Source of the DNA: Acidobacteriaceae bacterium
GTDB taxonomy: Bacteria > Acidobacteriota > Terriglobia > Terriglobales > Acidobacteriaceae
Assembly: GCA_003134655.1 (NCBI GenBank)
Contig: PLBY01000035.1
Coordinates: 128,743 to 192,742, forward strand
Length of the DNA: 64,000 nt
Reading direction: 5' to 3'
This document shows, one piece after another, positions 17,754 to 27,599 of this stretch. A program made the position numbers and the translations under genes. The notes under the pieces were generated by a model. That model was not told the DNA's origin, made no database searches, and saw nothing but the letters and a program-made list of their open reading frames with translations. The first letter of the stretch is position 1, and each line of letters starts with the position of its first letter.

Positions 17754-20700
17754 TCAGAACTCGAACCGAAGCGCGAATTGCATGACGCGAGGATTATTCA
17801 ACAAGCCCGAGTAATTCCCGAACGTGCTGGCGCTGCCCAATCCTAGCGAGTCCGTGAGCAAGGCTGATTGCGCGTCGAAACGTGCAGTGTTGGTGAGGTT
17901 GAACGCCTCCCAGCGGAACTGCAGGCTCTGTTTGTCGTTCCAAGGCATGATCCAGCGCTTGGCCAGGCCGAGGTCAATGCCGAAAAAGCCGTCACCGCGA
18001 ATCGGGTTGCGCGCACCCGATTCGCCGGCCCATGCGTAGGAAAACGAATTGATTGCCAACACACCGTTGGCGAAGATATTAGGACCAGGATTCACCACCC
18101 CGGCAGTTTGCGTGGGAGTGTTCAGATACACGCCGGTTTTCACGGGACCAACCTTGTCGGCGTTTCCTTCCATCTCGAAGTTCGTGGGGAAGGCGCTGAA
18201 TCCGTTATCTACAGTTACCGGGAAGCCACTGGTCCATCGGAAGAGGCCCGTCACTTGCCATCCGCCAATGACCGCGTCGAGCCCGCGATTAGCATTTTTT
18301 CCTAGCAACCGGCCGCGACCGAAGGGCAACTGCACCACCCAGTTGGAATTAATCTGATGCGTCGCGTCGAACGATGCCACGCCCTTCTGCGCCGCGGGAT
18401 TCCAAGCATTGATGATGTTGTTATTCAACCCCAGCAAGCTGCCGCTGCTGGCCGGCCCCACGCGTTCCGCATCCGAGGAAATATCAATCGCCTTGGAGTA
18501 GGTGTAGTTCAGATCGAATTGCACGCCATGCGACATACCATGGCGCAATGTCGCCTGCAGGGCGTTGTAGTTCGACCACGCCATCGAACGCCAGGCGTAG
18601 AGCGAACTGAATTGCTGCGCGTAGTAGGAATACTGTCCGCCGGACGTGAAGTACGTCTGGCTGGGAATGTTGGCGTCGGTGAAGCCGTTGTAATCCAGGT
18701 TATAAAGCGCTAGAGAGTCGTTAAAGGCGGTGGCGCAGAAAGTGTCGAAGGCGAAAATCACGGGATTCTGCGTCGATTGGTTCGCGCCGCCGGTGCAGCC
18801 GGTAAGAGGATACGCGCCACCAGCGGCCAACGGCTGGATCTGATTCGTCCAGAACTGTTGCACTTTGGCCGAAACCTGGCTTGGACTAAACGACTGGGTC
18901 GGGTTCGAAACTCCGGCCAGCAATTGTGGACGGAAAACCTGAGCGAGCCCTCTTTCCGCCGTAAAGTAATCCAGCCCTGACTGCTTATCCACGATGTCCA
19001 GCGGCATGGCCAGATCGTCCTGCGCCAGCAGGCGATGCGACATCCGACCCACATAGGCGAGATCCAGGCTGAAATTCGACTTCAGTTGGCGGCTCACCGC
19101 AAAATCCAAAGTGTAGGAATATGGCGTCTTCAGATTTGGGTCGATCCCCCAAGTAATCGCGCCCAACCCGACTGGATATTGTTGCGGGAAGCCGCTTGTT
19201 GGTGCTGGCTCGAGAATCGGAACATTCACATAGTCAGCTTGCGGGATCGCGTTCATGCTCGTCAGTCGTGGCGCCGTAACAGAAGTTTCAAAGTCCGACG
19301 GGTTGTTCAGCTGCGTAGACAAACCGAAAGATCCATTCTGATCGAAGGTATCGACCAGGCTCTCTCCAGCGCGGTCGTACACCATGCCGAATCCGCCGCG
19401 AATGCTGCTCGTGCCGGTTGGGCCGAATAATTTCTCGAGCCATCCACCAGAAAAATTCGGAGACCATGCAAACGCAACTTTAGGACCGAAGTCTTTGTGG
19501 TCCCAGCCGTAGTAGCCGGGCTTACCGTTTGCGGGGCCGGCCCAATTGTAGGAAATCAGCGGCTGCGCGTTGGACGGGATGCCCTGCTGCATGCCCGCGC
19601 CGCGCGCGTTGAACCAGTTCCCGAGATTGATGTTCGTGCCGACTTGCAGCCCGTTCGTTTCCCACGGGGGAGAAAACAGTGAGTATCTCAGTCCGAGAGT
19701 TAACGTGAGATTCGGCTTCACCTTCCAGGTGTCTTGGGCATACATCTCGTAAGAATTTTCGGCGAAACGACGTGCAACCGGCGCCCCCGGCGCCAGCGTG
19801 CCGCCGCTGCGGTCGTAGTTGTAAACCGCATTTCCCAGTGTGATCATCCCCAGCAGACCCGTGATCGAACTGTCGTAGTTGCTAACGAACGAAGAATCCA
19901 CCTCTGGAAGACCGTTGTTCAGAGGATTGAGCGGATCCGTGTTGGTCGGTTGGGAAATGCCTGAGTTCAGCATCCAGTCCTGGTTGGCGAAGCCGGCACT
20001 AAAAGAACTGTTCAGATTGCTTTCCGGATTTCGCAGGAACGCCAACTGAACACCGAACTGCCAGGTATGTTTGCCGCGCACCCAGGATAGGTCGTCCGTG
20101 AAGTTGTTTATCGGCCGCAGGAATGAAGAGGAGCGTGTAACCCCTTGGTCGAAGTTCAGATAATTCCAGGGCACGTTCGAGTCTCCCAGGTTGCCCAGAC
20201 TCTGCCGCACGAACCCGTAGCGGAAATTGTTTAGCAACGTCGGGGAGAAGACCGCGGAGTAGCTCGCAATCAGACCCTTGTTGAAGTTAACTGTCGTCGT
20301 CTCCGGCGGTGTGCCGGGCAAGAACGGCGCACCCGCTGCATTTTCGTTGGCCAGCGCTCCGCTGAGCGACAGCCGGTGCTGCCCGTTCGCCGTCAGGTTG
20401 TAATCCAGCTTGGCGATGTACCAGTTCTTCTTCGTGTGAGTGGCCGCCCGGAAACGGTATCCCGCGGTATTAAGCCCGTCGCCCACAGTGAAATCGTTGG
20501 GCAGCGGATAACTCGACATGTACTGCGTAACAACGGGATTGGGGCCAGGCTGAGGAGCAAGGCTGTGACTGTCCATCGCGGTAATCTGCGCAGGAGTAAG
20601 GGCCATGTATCCTGCCGGAGGCGTGTAGGTGACGCCGTTGACCGTCACCGGAGTGCCCGGGCATTGGCTTGTGTCGCCATTCAGGCAGTAGTACTGGACG

Positions 20701-21701
20701 ACGCCATTGCGGAGCGACGCTGTCGGGATGGTGCGCTCCGCACTGATGGCTTCGGCATCACGATAGCCTTCGAAGTTCAAGAAGAAGTAAAAACGGTCTT
20801 TGAGGATCGGGCCTCCGACGGAGGCGCCGAAAATATTGCGGTTGAGCTGCGGAGGCTTGTTCGGCAATCCGCTATTGATCTGCGACGCCTTGATGAAGTA
20901 ATCGTTGGCGCTGAAATACGAGTTGCGGTTGTATTCGTAGACGGAGCCGTGAAACGAGTTCGTGCCGCTCTTGGTGACGAGTGCGACCTGAGCCGCGGAT
21001 GAAACGCCCTGATCGGCGCCATAGTTCGTGGTCGTCACGCGAAATTCCTGCACCGAGTCCAGCGTAACCGGCAGCACGGACGTGAACGCGTCAGAGCCCT
21101 TGTCATTCACCGGAATGCCGTCGACAGTCACGTTGCTCTGATCGCTGCGCGCGCCGTTAACCGCGCCACTTCGCGTATCCACACTTCGGTCCACGTCCGG
21201 ACGATTGCCGGTGTACAGCACTCCCGCTTGCAGGCTGAGCAGGTCAGGAACGTTGCGGCTTTCTAGCGGCAACTCTTTTACCTGCACTTCGCTGAAGGCG
21301 TTCCCCAGTGAGGCGTCGGTGGTGTTAACCGTCTCGGCCTGTGCCGAAACCTCCACCTTTTCCGAGGTAGTTCCGACGTCCATTTTCACGTTGCTGGTCA
21401 CGGCGACGTTCACCAACAGCTCAAGACCGGTCTGCTGAAACTTGCGGAAGCCGGCCTTCTCTACCGTCAGAGTGTAGGCTCCTGGAGGCAGGGCCAAAAA
21501 GTGGTATTCGCCCGAGTCATCGGTTTGCGTTTCACGTTGCAGCGCCTGGCCATTGTTGGAGATGGTCACCTTCGCACCGGCCACTGCCGCGCCGGATCGA
21601 TCGAGTACTGTGCCGCGCACTGAACTGGTTCCCGTTTGAGAGAGTGCAGAAGAGACAAAAATCGTCAGCAAGACCACCCACAGCGTGGAGCAGGCCCTCA
21701 T
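17754..21701 (-). CDS. Oar-like TonB-dependent receptor with carboxypeptidase-regulatory domain
   Basis: Predicted 1315-residue outer-membrane transporter of the large acidobacterial type. Signal peptide at residues 1-21. A CarboxypepD_reg domain follows (about 24-105: VRGTVLDRSGAAVAGAKVTI, ALPPGAYTLTVEKAGFRKF), then a plug domain (about 115-240: ESRNVPDLLSLQAGV, SNVTVDGIPVNDKGSD). The rest is a beta-barrel ending NNPRVMQFALRFEF with the C-terminal Phe required for barrel assembly. GAGGA precedes ATG 21701 and a sigma-70-like promoter lies at 21735-21762. Neighbouring sugar enzymes suggest it imports a glycoside or oligosaccharide, but the ligand is unproven; no SusD-type partner is present. 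Confidence 0.92.
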   Translation of the reverse strand: MRACSTLWVVLLTIFVSSALSQTGTSSVRGTVLDRSGAAVAGAKVTISNNGQALQRETQTDDSGEYHFLALPPGAYTLTVEKAGFRKFQQTGLELLVNVAVTSNVKMDVGTTSEKVEVSAQAETVNTTDASLGNAFSEVQVKELPLESRNVPDLLSLQAGVLYTGNRPDVDRSVDTRSGAVNGARSDQSNVTVDGIPVNDKGSDAFTSVLPVTLDSVQEFRVTTTNYGADQGVSSAAQVALVTKSGTNSFHGSVYEYNRNSYFSANDYFIKASQINSGLPNKPPQLNRNIFGASVGGPILKDRFYFFLNFEGYRDAEAISAERTIPTASLRNGVVQYYCLNGDTSQCPGTPVTVNGVTYTPPAGYMALTPAQITAMDSHSLAPQPGPNPVVTQYMSSYPLPNDFTVGDGLNTAGYRFRAATHTKKNWYIAKLDYNLTANGQHRLSLSGALANENAAGAPFLPGTPPETTTVNFNKGLIASYSAVFSPTLLNNFRYGFVRQSLGNLGDSNVPWNYLNFDQGVTRSSSFLRPINNFTDDLSWVRGKHTWQFGVQLAFLRNPESNLNSSFSAGFANQDWMLNSGISQPTNTDPLNPLNNGLPEVDSSFVSNYDSSITGLLGMITLGNAVYNYDRSGGTLAPGAPVARRFAENSYEMYAQDTWKVKPNLTLTLGLRYSLFSPPWETNGLQVGTNINLGNWFNARGAGMQQGIPSNAQPLISYNWAGPANGKPGYYGWDHKDFGPKVAFAWSPNFSGGWLEKLFGPTGTSSIRGGFGMVYDRAGESLVDTFDQNGSFGLSTQLNNPSDFETSVTAPRLTSMNAIPQADYVNVPILEPAPTSGFPQQYPVGLGAITWGIDPNLKTPYSYTLDFAVSRQLKSNFSLDLAYVGRMSHRLLAQDDLAMPLDIVDKQSGLDYFTAERGLAQVFRPQLLAGVSNPTQSFSPSQVSAKVQQFWTNQIQPLAAGGAYPLTGCTGGANQSTQNPVIFAFDTFCATAFNDSLALYNLDYNGFTDANIPSQTYFTSGGQYSYYAQQFSSLYAWRSMAWSNYNALQATLRHGMSHGVQFDLNYTYSKAIDISSDAERVGPASSGSLLGLNNNIINAWNPAAQKGVASFDATHQINSNWVVQLPFGRGRLLGKNANRGLDAVIGGWQVTGLFRWTSGFPVTVDNGFSAFPTNFEMEGNADKVGPVKTGVYLNTPTQTAGVVNPGPNIFANGVLAINSFSYAWAGESGARNPIRGDGFFGIDLGLAKRWIMPWNDKQSLQFRWEAFNLTNTARFDAQSALLTDSLGLGSASTFGNYSGLLNNPRVMQFALRFEF

Positions 21702-21734
21702 GGCATTTTCCTCGATGACTTGGAAGTGCCAGCC

Positions 21735-21762
21735 ATTCTATTTGTCGCAGCCCTGTTGTCAA
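21735..21762 (-). promoter_or_regulatory. Sigma-70-like promoter of the TonB receptor gene
   Basis: On the minus strand TTGACA (21762-21757) and TAGAAT (21740-21735) are separated by 16 bases, with the receptor ATG 34 bases downstream of the -10 box. Exact -35 consensus. Confidence 0.65.
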
Positions 21763-22135
21763 GGCTCAATCAATGAGGATGACATCAGCCGGTTGTGTAT
21801 TGTTGCGAACGCACGACCCGCGGGCACACCGCGTGTAGGGCGTCGAACGAATCTGCGGCCCGTGAAAAGGCACGACCGATCTCGCATCCGGGCCCCCCGG
21901 CAAATTGAATAATGTGACCCGTAGAGTAAAGAGCAAACACCTCCCTTCTGCGGTAGAATTGCTGTCACACAAGCTCAGCAAGCATGAGCATATCGTCGTC
22001 CGCACCTGCTTCTCTTGAGTTCTTTTCTTTGTCGTCTTGTGACGGCCTTCATTTGAGATTTTTGATTTGTTGCGGCCGCGAATCACCAGATTTCGTGCCG
22101 CCAGTTGCGACCACAGGTTTTCCAGGGCTACGCGC
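21763..22135. other. Non-coding region between receptor and kinase genes
   Basis: About 370 bases between divergent genes. The receptor promoter is at its left edge. A TAGAAT box at 21954-21959 could serve the kinase but has no convincing -35 partner. No RNA gene, repeat or small gene with a ribosome site was recognised. Confidence 0.5.
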
Positions 22136-24700
22136 ATGATCGGCAAATCACTTCGCTCGTACCGCATCGAGTCCAAGCTCGGGGCCGGTGGCATGGGTGT
22201 GGTTTACAAGGCGGTGGATTCCCGTCTTGGCCGAACTGCCGCCATCAAAATTCTCTCCACGGCAGCTCTCAACGCAGACCGCGAGCGGCGCTTTGTGCAG
22301 GAAGCCAAGGCCGCGTCATCTCTCAACCATCCGAACATCGTCACAATCTACGATATCGACACGCAGGAAGTCGACGGAAAGCCGATCCAGTACATCGCCA
22401 TGGAGTACGTGGCGGGAGATACGCTCGATCACCTTATCGGGCGCAAGGGCCTGCGGATTCGGGATGTGTTGAAGTATGCCGTCCAGATCGCAGACGCGCT
22501 GGCCGCGGCGCACGCGGCGGGAATCGTGCATCGCGATCTTAAGCCGTCGAACGTGATCGTTACTCCTCAGGGCGTGGTCAAGATCCTGGACTTCGGCTTA
22601 GCCAAGCTCAGCGAACCAGCGGGCGCAGACGCCTATGCCGAAACTCTGCACGGCGAAGGTTCGCCTCTCACCGAGGAAGGCACCATCCTCGGGACCGTTG
22701 CCTACATGTCTCCCGAACAGGCTGACGGCAAGAAGGTCGATACCCGCTCCGATGTTTTTTCGTTTGGCTCGGTCCTGTACGAAATGGCGACCGGCCAACG
22801 CGCCTTCGCGGGGGGGTCCAAGCTGTCGTCGCTTTCGGCGGTACTCTACAAAGATCCGCAGCCTGCCTCGCAAACTGCTGCGGAGGTCCCCCCGGAGCTC
22901 GATCGCATCATCAGCCGCTGTCTGAAAAAAGATCCCGAGCGCCGCTGGCAAACCATGGCGGACGTAAAGGTGGCTCTGGAAGAGTTGCGGGAAGAAATGG
23001 ACTTCAGCAACTTTGCGCTTACTGGTCCGACCCCAGTTCCGCATAAGGCATCGCGGATCCGGCTCTGGACCGGCGCGGGGTTGCTGGCCGGAATTTTGCT
23101 TGGGCTCGGATTGCGCATTTCTTACGAACGGAGATACAGTCCTCCTCCCGAGCCGCCCTCGTACCGGCGCTTAACGTTTCGGCGTGGTGATGTCACCTCC
23201 GCGAAATTCGCTCCGGGTGACACGGTTGTCTACAGTGCTGAATGGGACGGCGCCCCTTCCACATTATTTTCGGCGCAGCCCGGCAATCGCGAAGCGCAAC
23301 CGTTAGCGCTCCCCAGTGCGCGAGTACTCGCGATCTCACCCAGCGGAGAGATGGCGATTCTGTTAGGCGGAGAGGATGTCGGCACCCTCGCACGCGTTCC
23401 CTTCGGAGGTGGCGCGCCCCGCGAGGTGCTGGAAGGCGTGAGTGGCGCGGATTGGGGGCCAGACGGAGAATCGCTCGCCGTAGTGCGCGCTTTGGGCGGA
23501 AAGTTCCGTCTGGAATATCCCATCGGGACGGTGTTGTACGAAACGGAAAAGCGGCCGCCCATGATGCCGCGCGTTTCGACGGATGGCAAGCTGGTTGCAT
23601 TCTTCGATTTCGATGTCGAAGTTGGCGATTACGCCCTGTGCGTAGTCGGCCCAAACCATCCCCGGCAAGTTCTTTCCCGTGGATGGCGCTCGATCGGCGC
23701 CTTGAACTGGTCCCCCGACAATCGCGAAGTCTGGTTCTCTGGGGGCCAGCCGGGCGGCGATCCAGCACTCTACGCCGTGACTCTGTCGGGCGCGCAGCGG
23801 CTGGTTTCTCAAACCGGCGGAATGATCGTGATGCAGGATGTAGCGCGCGATGGCCGCGTCCTGCTGACCACGGTGAACTCCCGTCTGGGTATCCACTATT
23901 TGCCATCGAACGGCGGCGCACAACGCGATCTGGCGTGGCTCGATTCTTCTCTGATGTATGACCTTTCCAACGACGCCCAATCCCTTGTCTTCGTCGAGCT
24001 CTCCAGTGGCCAGGGGCGCAACTCCGCGATCTATTTGAGGAAGACGGACGGTTCTCCCGCGATACAGCTGGGCTCTGGCAACCGGCCTTCGCTTTCGCCC
24101 GATGGGAAGTGGGTGGCCTGCATCCACCATGAGGCGGGGACATCGAGCCTGATGTTGCTTCCAACTGGGCCCGGAGAATCACGATTCCCAAAGATCGAAG
24201 GCATGCACTTCGACGGTGTGGAGTGGTTCCCCGACAACAAGCACATTCTGTTCACGGGCAACGAAACCGGTCACGGAACCCGCACTTGGATGTATGACCT
24301 GGAAACGAACCAATCGACACCGCTAACGCCGGAAGGAACACGGGGCATGCGGGTTTCGCCCGACGGCAAATGGTTCATCACCGTGGACCCGCACAAGCTG
24401 CTGCTCTCTCCGGTGGGCGGCGGGGATTCCAAAACTATCACGGATCTGCAGGGTGAAAGCATTGTGCGCTGGAGCGGTGACGGGCGATACCTCTTTCTGC
24501 AACAGCGCGAGCCCACAAGCATCAAGATCAGCCGTCTCGATGTGACCACACGTCGCAAAGAACCTTGGCTGGTCGTGAAGGTTCCTGAACCAGGGGCGCA
24601 GTTCCTTGGACCGCTGGCTTTATCCGCAGACGGAAAAGCGTGCGCCACAACCTTCCAGCGCGACCTTGCCAATCTGTTTCTGGTGCGGGGCCTGAAGTAA
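22136..24700 (+). CDS. Ser/Thr protein kinase with membrane segment and PD40/TolB-type beta-propeller
   Basis: Predicted 854-residue Hanks-type kinase. The N-terminal kinase domain (about 8-270) has a complete active site: glycine loop LGAGGMGVVYKA, Lys in AAIKIL (residue 37), HRDLKPSN (about 131), LDFGLAKL (about 151) and MSPEQADG in the activation segment. A single membrane helix follows (about 309-327, LWTGAGLLAGILLGLGLRI), then an extracytoplasmic propeller of PD40-like repeats (DWGPDGESLAVV, LSPDGKWVACIHH, RVSPDGKWFITVD). ATG 22136 starts right at the family MIGKSLRSYRIESKLG. The propeller probably senses a ligand or partner in the periplasm. It converges with an FHA-domain sigma-54 activator locus; FHA domains bind phosphothreonine, so a signalling link is plausible but unproven. 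Confidence 0.9.
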   Translation: MIGKSLRSYRIESKLGAGGMGVVYKAVDSRLGRTAAIKILSTAALNADRERRFVQEAKAASSLNHPNIVTIYDIDTQEVDGKPIQYIAMEYVAGDTLDHLIGRKGLRIRDVLKYAVQIADALAAAHAAGIVHRDLKPSNVIVTPQGVVKILDFGLAKLSEPAGADAYAETLHGEGSPLTEEGTILGTVAYMSPEQADGKKVDTRSDVFSFGSVLYEMATGQRAFAGGSKLSSLSAVLYKDPQPASQTAAEVPPELDRIISRCLKKDPERRWQTMADVKVALEELREEMDFSNFALTGPTPVPHKASRIRLWTGAGLLAGILLGLGLRISYERRYSPPPEPPSYRRLTFRRGDVTSAKFAPGDTVVYSAEWDGAPSTLFSAQPGNREAQPLALPSARVLAISPSGEMAILLGGEDVGTLARVPFGGGAPREVLEGVSGADWGPDGESLAVVRALGGKFRLEYPIGTVLYETEKRPPMMPRVSTDGKLVAFFDFDVEVGDYALCVVGPNHPRQVLSRGWRSIGALNWSPDNREVWFSGGQPGGDPALYAVTLSGAQRLVSQTGGMIVMQDVARDGRVLLTTVNSRLGIHYLPSNGGAQRDLAWLDSSLMYDLSNDAQSLVFVELSSGQGRNSAIYLRKTDGSPAIQLGSGNRPSLSPDGKWVACIHHEAGTSSLMLLPTGPGESRFPKIEGMHFDGVEWFPDNKHILFTGNETGHGTRTWMYDLETNQSTPLTPEGTRGMRVSPDGKWFITVDPHKLLLSPVGGGDSKTITDLQGESIVRWSGDGRYLFLQQREPTSIKISRLDVTTRRKEPWLVVKVPEPGAQFLGPLALSADGKACATTFQRDLANLFLVRGLK

Positions 24701-24727
24701 AGATTGCGTCCGACGCTGAACGAGAAC

Positions 24728-25120
24728 TCACGCGGATTGCGCTTCCGCCCTGTGCCCGGCGAGCAGCAGGCCGATCCAGCAACTCACCGGCCAAGTCAAC
24801 AGCCAGGACAACCAGTACCAGTGCGGCCAGCCCTTCCCCCAATTGGGGATTGTCGAGACGATGCCCATCACCTCTCCAATGATGAAGAACCAGAGCACGT
24901 GGCGCGCGGCGCGGCTTGGAGCAAAGCGCGCGCAGAGCCAGGCACATAGGATCGATATGACGACAAAGAACGCCGTGCTCGCCATGAGAACGGTGTCGGA
25001 GGGGACACGCCCTCGGATGTAATCGCCCGGGAACAACCGCGAGAGTAAAGGGTCCGTTGCTAGCACAAGAACTACCGAAAGCACGTAACAGCCGATGATG
25101 ACCGCGATGGATTTGAACAT
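24728..25120 (-). CDS. Small four-helix membrane protein, function unknown
   Basis: Predicted 130-residue protein with four hydrophobic segments: about residues 3-21, 45-65, 73-91 and 100-120. No catalytic motif is recognised. GGAGG lies 8 bases before ATG 25120, and the hydrophobic pattern and single frame support a real gene. It lies 73 bases downstream of the sigma-54 activator on the same strand, possibly in one transcript, and its 3' end converges with the kinase gene 27 bases away. Its location between two signalling genes is suggestive only. Confidence 0.7.
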   Translation of the reverse strand: MFKSIAVIIGCYVLSVVLVLATDPLLSRLFPGDYIRGRVPSDTVLMASTAFFVVISILCAWLCARFAPSRAARHVLWFFIIGEVMGIVSTIPNWGKGWPHWYWLSWLLTWPVSCWIGLLLAGHRAEAQSA

Positions 25121-25193
25121 CCGTTACACCTCCATGTAGGCATCGAGCCAAGATTTTGATTGTGTTCTTCGGGCCCTGTTCGAGACAAATTCC

Positions 25194-27146
25194 CTACCCT
25201 TGCCGCTGCCGCTTCGGCTTGAGGTTCAGTGTGCGGATCAAGCGGAATAGATGGTTCGGGTGGACTCCCAGGATTTTCGCAGCGTCGGTGTAGTTTCCGT
25301 TCGCTTGCGCGATGGCGCGCTCGATCAGCACCTTCTTCGCTTCGCGGATGCCATCGTGCAGCGCGCTCACCGGTTCCCCGGAAGCGGCGGTTTCTTCTAA
25401 GATTGAATCCGGCAAGTCCTCTGCAAGGATTAACTCGGTCGAGCCCAGTACAACCGCCCGCTCAATGGCGTTCTCCAGTTCGCGCACGTTGCCCGGCCAG
25501 TCGTAGCGGGTGAGGCACGCACGAGCCTCCGGAGAAATCCCGGCCACACGCCGCTTCACCTTCTCGCCATACTGCGTCGCGAAGAAGGCCGCCAACATCG
25601 GGATGTCCTCTCGACGCTCGCGCAATGCCGGCATGTGAAGCGATACGACATTGAGGCGGTAGTAGAGGTCCGGCCGAAAAGCTCCTGTCTTTGATGCTTC
25701 CTTCAGATCACGATTCGTCGCGGCAATCAGCCTGACGTCGAGCTTGATCGAACGCGTCCCGCCGACTCGTTCGAACTCTCTCTCCTGCAGCACTCGCAGC
25801 AACTTCGCCTGCATAGGCACGGCCAACTCGCCGATCTCATCCAGAAAAACTGTGCCGCCTTCGGCGACTTCGAGCTTGCCTTTCTTCAGCGAGACCGCAC
25901 CAGTAAAAGCCCCTCGTTCGTGTCCGAACAGCTCGCTCTCGAGCAGGGTTTCAGTGATGGCTGCGCAGTTAATGGCGACAAACGGTTTGTCGGCCCGGCC
26001 ACTGTTCGTGTGGACCGCCCGCGCCACCAGTTCTTTTCCCGTGCCGCTCTCCCCTGAGATCAGGACCGTCGAATCCCGCCCTGCCACCCGGGAAACGAAT
26101 CCATACACCTCGTGCATGGCCTTACTCTCCCCGATCATGCTGTGGTGGATGCTCAGTTCCTCGTTCAGCCGGCGGTTCTCCCCTCCCAGCCTCTCGACGT
26201 GCCGCGCGTTTTCAATCGCGAGCGCAGTGATGTTCCCCAGCGTCGTGACCAGTTGCAGAAGGTCCGAGTCAAAGCGCGCGCCCGGAGTGTGGGCGTCCAG
26301 ATACATCACGCCCAATATCTTTTCCTGCACCTCGAGCGGCACAGCCAACACCGAGTGGACCCGCCGTTCCAGCAGGCTCTCGGCCTCCCGGTAGGCGTCA
26401 TCGCTCTGGACATCGCTGGAGAGTATCGCGAGATTCTCTTCTAGGACGCGGTTGAGAATAGTCTGGCTGGCATGAATCGGTTGATTGGGCCCGAGGCGAC
26501 GGTGCCTGCCTACAATCGAAGAGAATCCGGCGACCCCATTTTCGGTCAGTAGTACAGCCGCTTGGTCCGCAGGAACGATCGCCAGAACCGCATCGAGCGC
26601 CTTCTCTTGCACAGCCGCCAGGCCGCGCACCGAGTTCAACGTCCGGTTGAACTCCAGCAGCACGTTGAGGTCGCGAACCGTTTTGGCGGTGGCGGGCAGG
26701 CCGTCAGGCCGGGAAGGCTGCAGGTACCGGGCATCCTCTTTGCGGAGGATTACGGTCGCGGCACCCGGCGCCGGAGTCGCATCGAAGTGCAGCGAAGTGT
26801 TGCCGGGAACAGATTCACTATTTGCCCCTTGGAAGACAAGAATCGAGTTGCCGACCCGGATCTGGTCCCCGTGGACCAGAACCCTCTCCCTGACAGGCAC
26901 GCCGCTGATAAAAGTGTTGTTCCGGCTTTCCAGATCCTGAAGCCTGAATCCATTCGCTTCCTTACGGATGATGCAATGGCGCCTCGATACGAGGGAGTCG
27001 AGGAGAGAGATCTCATTGGATGGATCGCGGCCGATCGAGACCTCGTCCCCCGTCAGCGGAAAGAGTTTCCCCTTAAGGGGCCCGCTTACGGCTTCCAGCC
27101 GCGCCCCGCCCGTGGCAGCGACAGCCTGTTCGCCCGAATCGCCCAT
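25194..27146 (-). CDS. FHA-GAF sigma-54-dependent transcriptional activator
   Basis: Predicted 650-residue enhancer-binding protein. Domains in order: FHA (about 24-100; [28 protein letters not shown]), GAF (about 165-320), AAA+ (about 340-575), and Fis-type helix-turn-helix (about 600-645; [20 protein letters not shown]). The AAA+ module has Walker A GESGTGKE, the sigma-54 contact loop GAFTGA, Walker B FLDEIGEL and [12 protein letters not shown], so it should be an active ATPase. It lacks a response-regulator receiver; the FHA domain suggests control by protein phosphorylation. ATG 27146 is used; it has no clear ribosome site. A GTG at 27188 would add 14 residues. It is divergent from a peptide gene that has a sigma-54 promoter, its probable target. 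Confidence 0.93.
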   Translation of the reverse strand: MGDSGEQAVAATGGARLEAVSGPLKGKLFPLTGDEVSIGRDPSNEISLLDSLVSRRHCIIRKEANGFRLQDLESRNNTFISGVPVRERVLVHGDQIRVGNSILVFQGANSESVPGNTSLHFDATPAPGAATVILRKEDARYLQPSRPDGLPATAKTVRDLNVLLEFNRTLNSVRGLAAVQEKALDAVLAIVPADQAAVLLTENGVAGFSSIVGRHRRLGPNQPIHASQTILNRVLEENLAILSSDVQSDDAYREAESLLERRVHSVLAVPLEVQEKILGVMYLDAHTPGARFDSDLLQLVTTLGNITALAIENARHVERLGGENRRLNEELSIHHSMIGESKAMHEVYGFVSRVAGRDSTVLISGESGTGKELVARAVHTNSGRADKPFVAINCAAITETLLESELFGHERGAFTGAVSLKKGKLEVAEGGTVFLDEIGELAVPMQAKLLRVLQEREFERVGGTRSIKLDVRLIAATNRDLKEASKTGAFRPDLYYRLNVVSLHMPALRERREDIPMLAAFFATQYGEKVKRRVAGISPEARACLTRYDWPGNVRELENAIERAVVLGSTELILAEDLPDSILEETAASGEPVSALHDGIREAKKVLIERAIAQANGNYTDAAKILGVHPNHLFRLIRTLNLKPKRQRQG

Positions 27147-27189
27147 GACGCAATGAGTATACCGGACCCTGCCGGCTGCCCCCTCCACC

Positions 27190-27203
27190 TAACATAAATG
27201 TTA
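27190..27203. promoter_or_regulatory. Candidate activator-binding palindrome upstream of the sigma-54 promoter
   Basis: TAACAT and ATGTTA arms around a central AA form a perfect 6-bp inverted repeat in otherwise GC-rich DNA. It lies 134 bases upstream of the -24/-12 promoter, a normal distance for an enhancer site, and beside the activator gene. Binding is inferred from position only. Confidence 0.4.
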
Positions 27204-27337
27204 CGTAGTAGCGCTTTTGTTTGAGTTGCCGAGCCCGGCCCGGGCAAAGGTCGGTGGGGCCCCGGGTCGAAAAAGCTGATTTGGCCCGGTTTTGGAGGAA
27301 TCCTGGGGTCTGCACGCGGTGGACCGATGCGTCGGGT

Positions 27338-27354
27338 TTGGTACGCAGCTTGCA
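27338..27354 (+). promoter_or_regulatory. Sigma-54 (-24/-12) promoter
   Basis: TTGGTACGCAGCTTGCA differs at one base from the TGGCACG-N4-TTGCA consensus. The invariant GG (27340-27341) and GC (27352-27353) have the required 10 bases between them. Transcription should start near 27365, giving a leader of about 61 nt before the peptide start. The divergent neighbour encodes a sigma-54 activator. Confidence 0.8.
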
Positions 27355-27425
27355 TTACTAAGGTCACTTGCGACGGACGGCCCGAGCAAGAGAAACAAAA
27401 TCCCCAGGAACTAAGGAGCAAGACA

Positions 27426-27599
27426 ATGGTAAAGATGAATGCAAAGCTGGCAATCAGGATCGCGATTCTGGCCGTAGGGATGGTAGGTACCTTCATCGCA
27501 GCAAGCGTTCAGCCCATTTCCGCCGCAGACGGGGGCCCGCTCATTCTGTGCCCACCCAGACAGCCTAACTGCCAAACGTCTCTGCCGCCGTTGAGCTAG
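27426..27599 (+). CDS. 57-residue secreted peptide, function unknown
   Basis: Small gene with a strong ribosome site: AAGGAG at 27413-27418, 7 bases before ATG 27426. The product has a clear signal peptide: basic start MVKMNAKLAIR, hydrophobic IAILAVGMVGTFIAAS, and an AxA-type cleavage site VQPISA before ADGG. The mature part would be 24 residues, Pro-rich, with two cysteines in CPPRQPNC that could form one disulfide loop. It is driven by the sigma-54 promoter at 27338-27354 and ended by the terminator at 27679-27722, so it appears to be a monocistronic unit controlled by the divergent activator. I do not recognise the family. An ATG three codons in is an alternative start. Confidence 0.72.
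   Translation: MVKMNAKLAIRIAILAVGMVGTFIAASVQPISAADGGPLILCPPRQPNCQTSLPPLS

Noticed and set aside
23193..24191. 332-codon minus strand frame inside the kinase gene
   Set aside because: Arg/Ser/Pro-rich shadow of the propeller-coding region.
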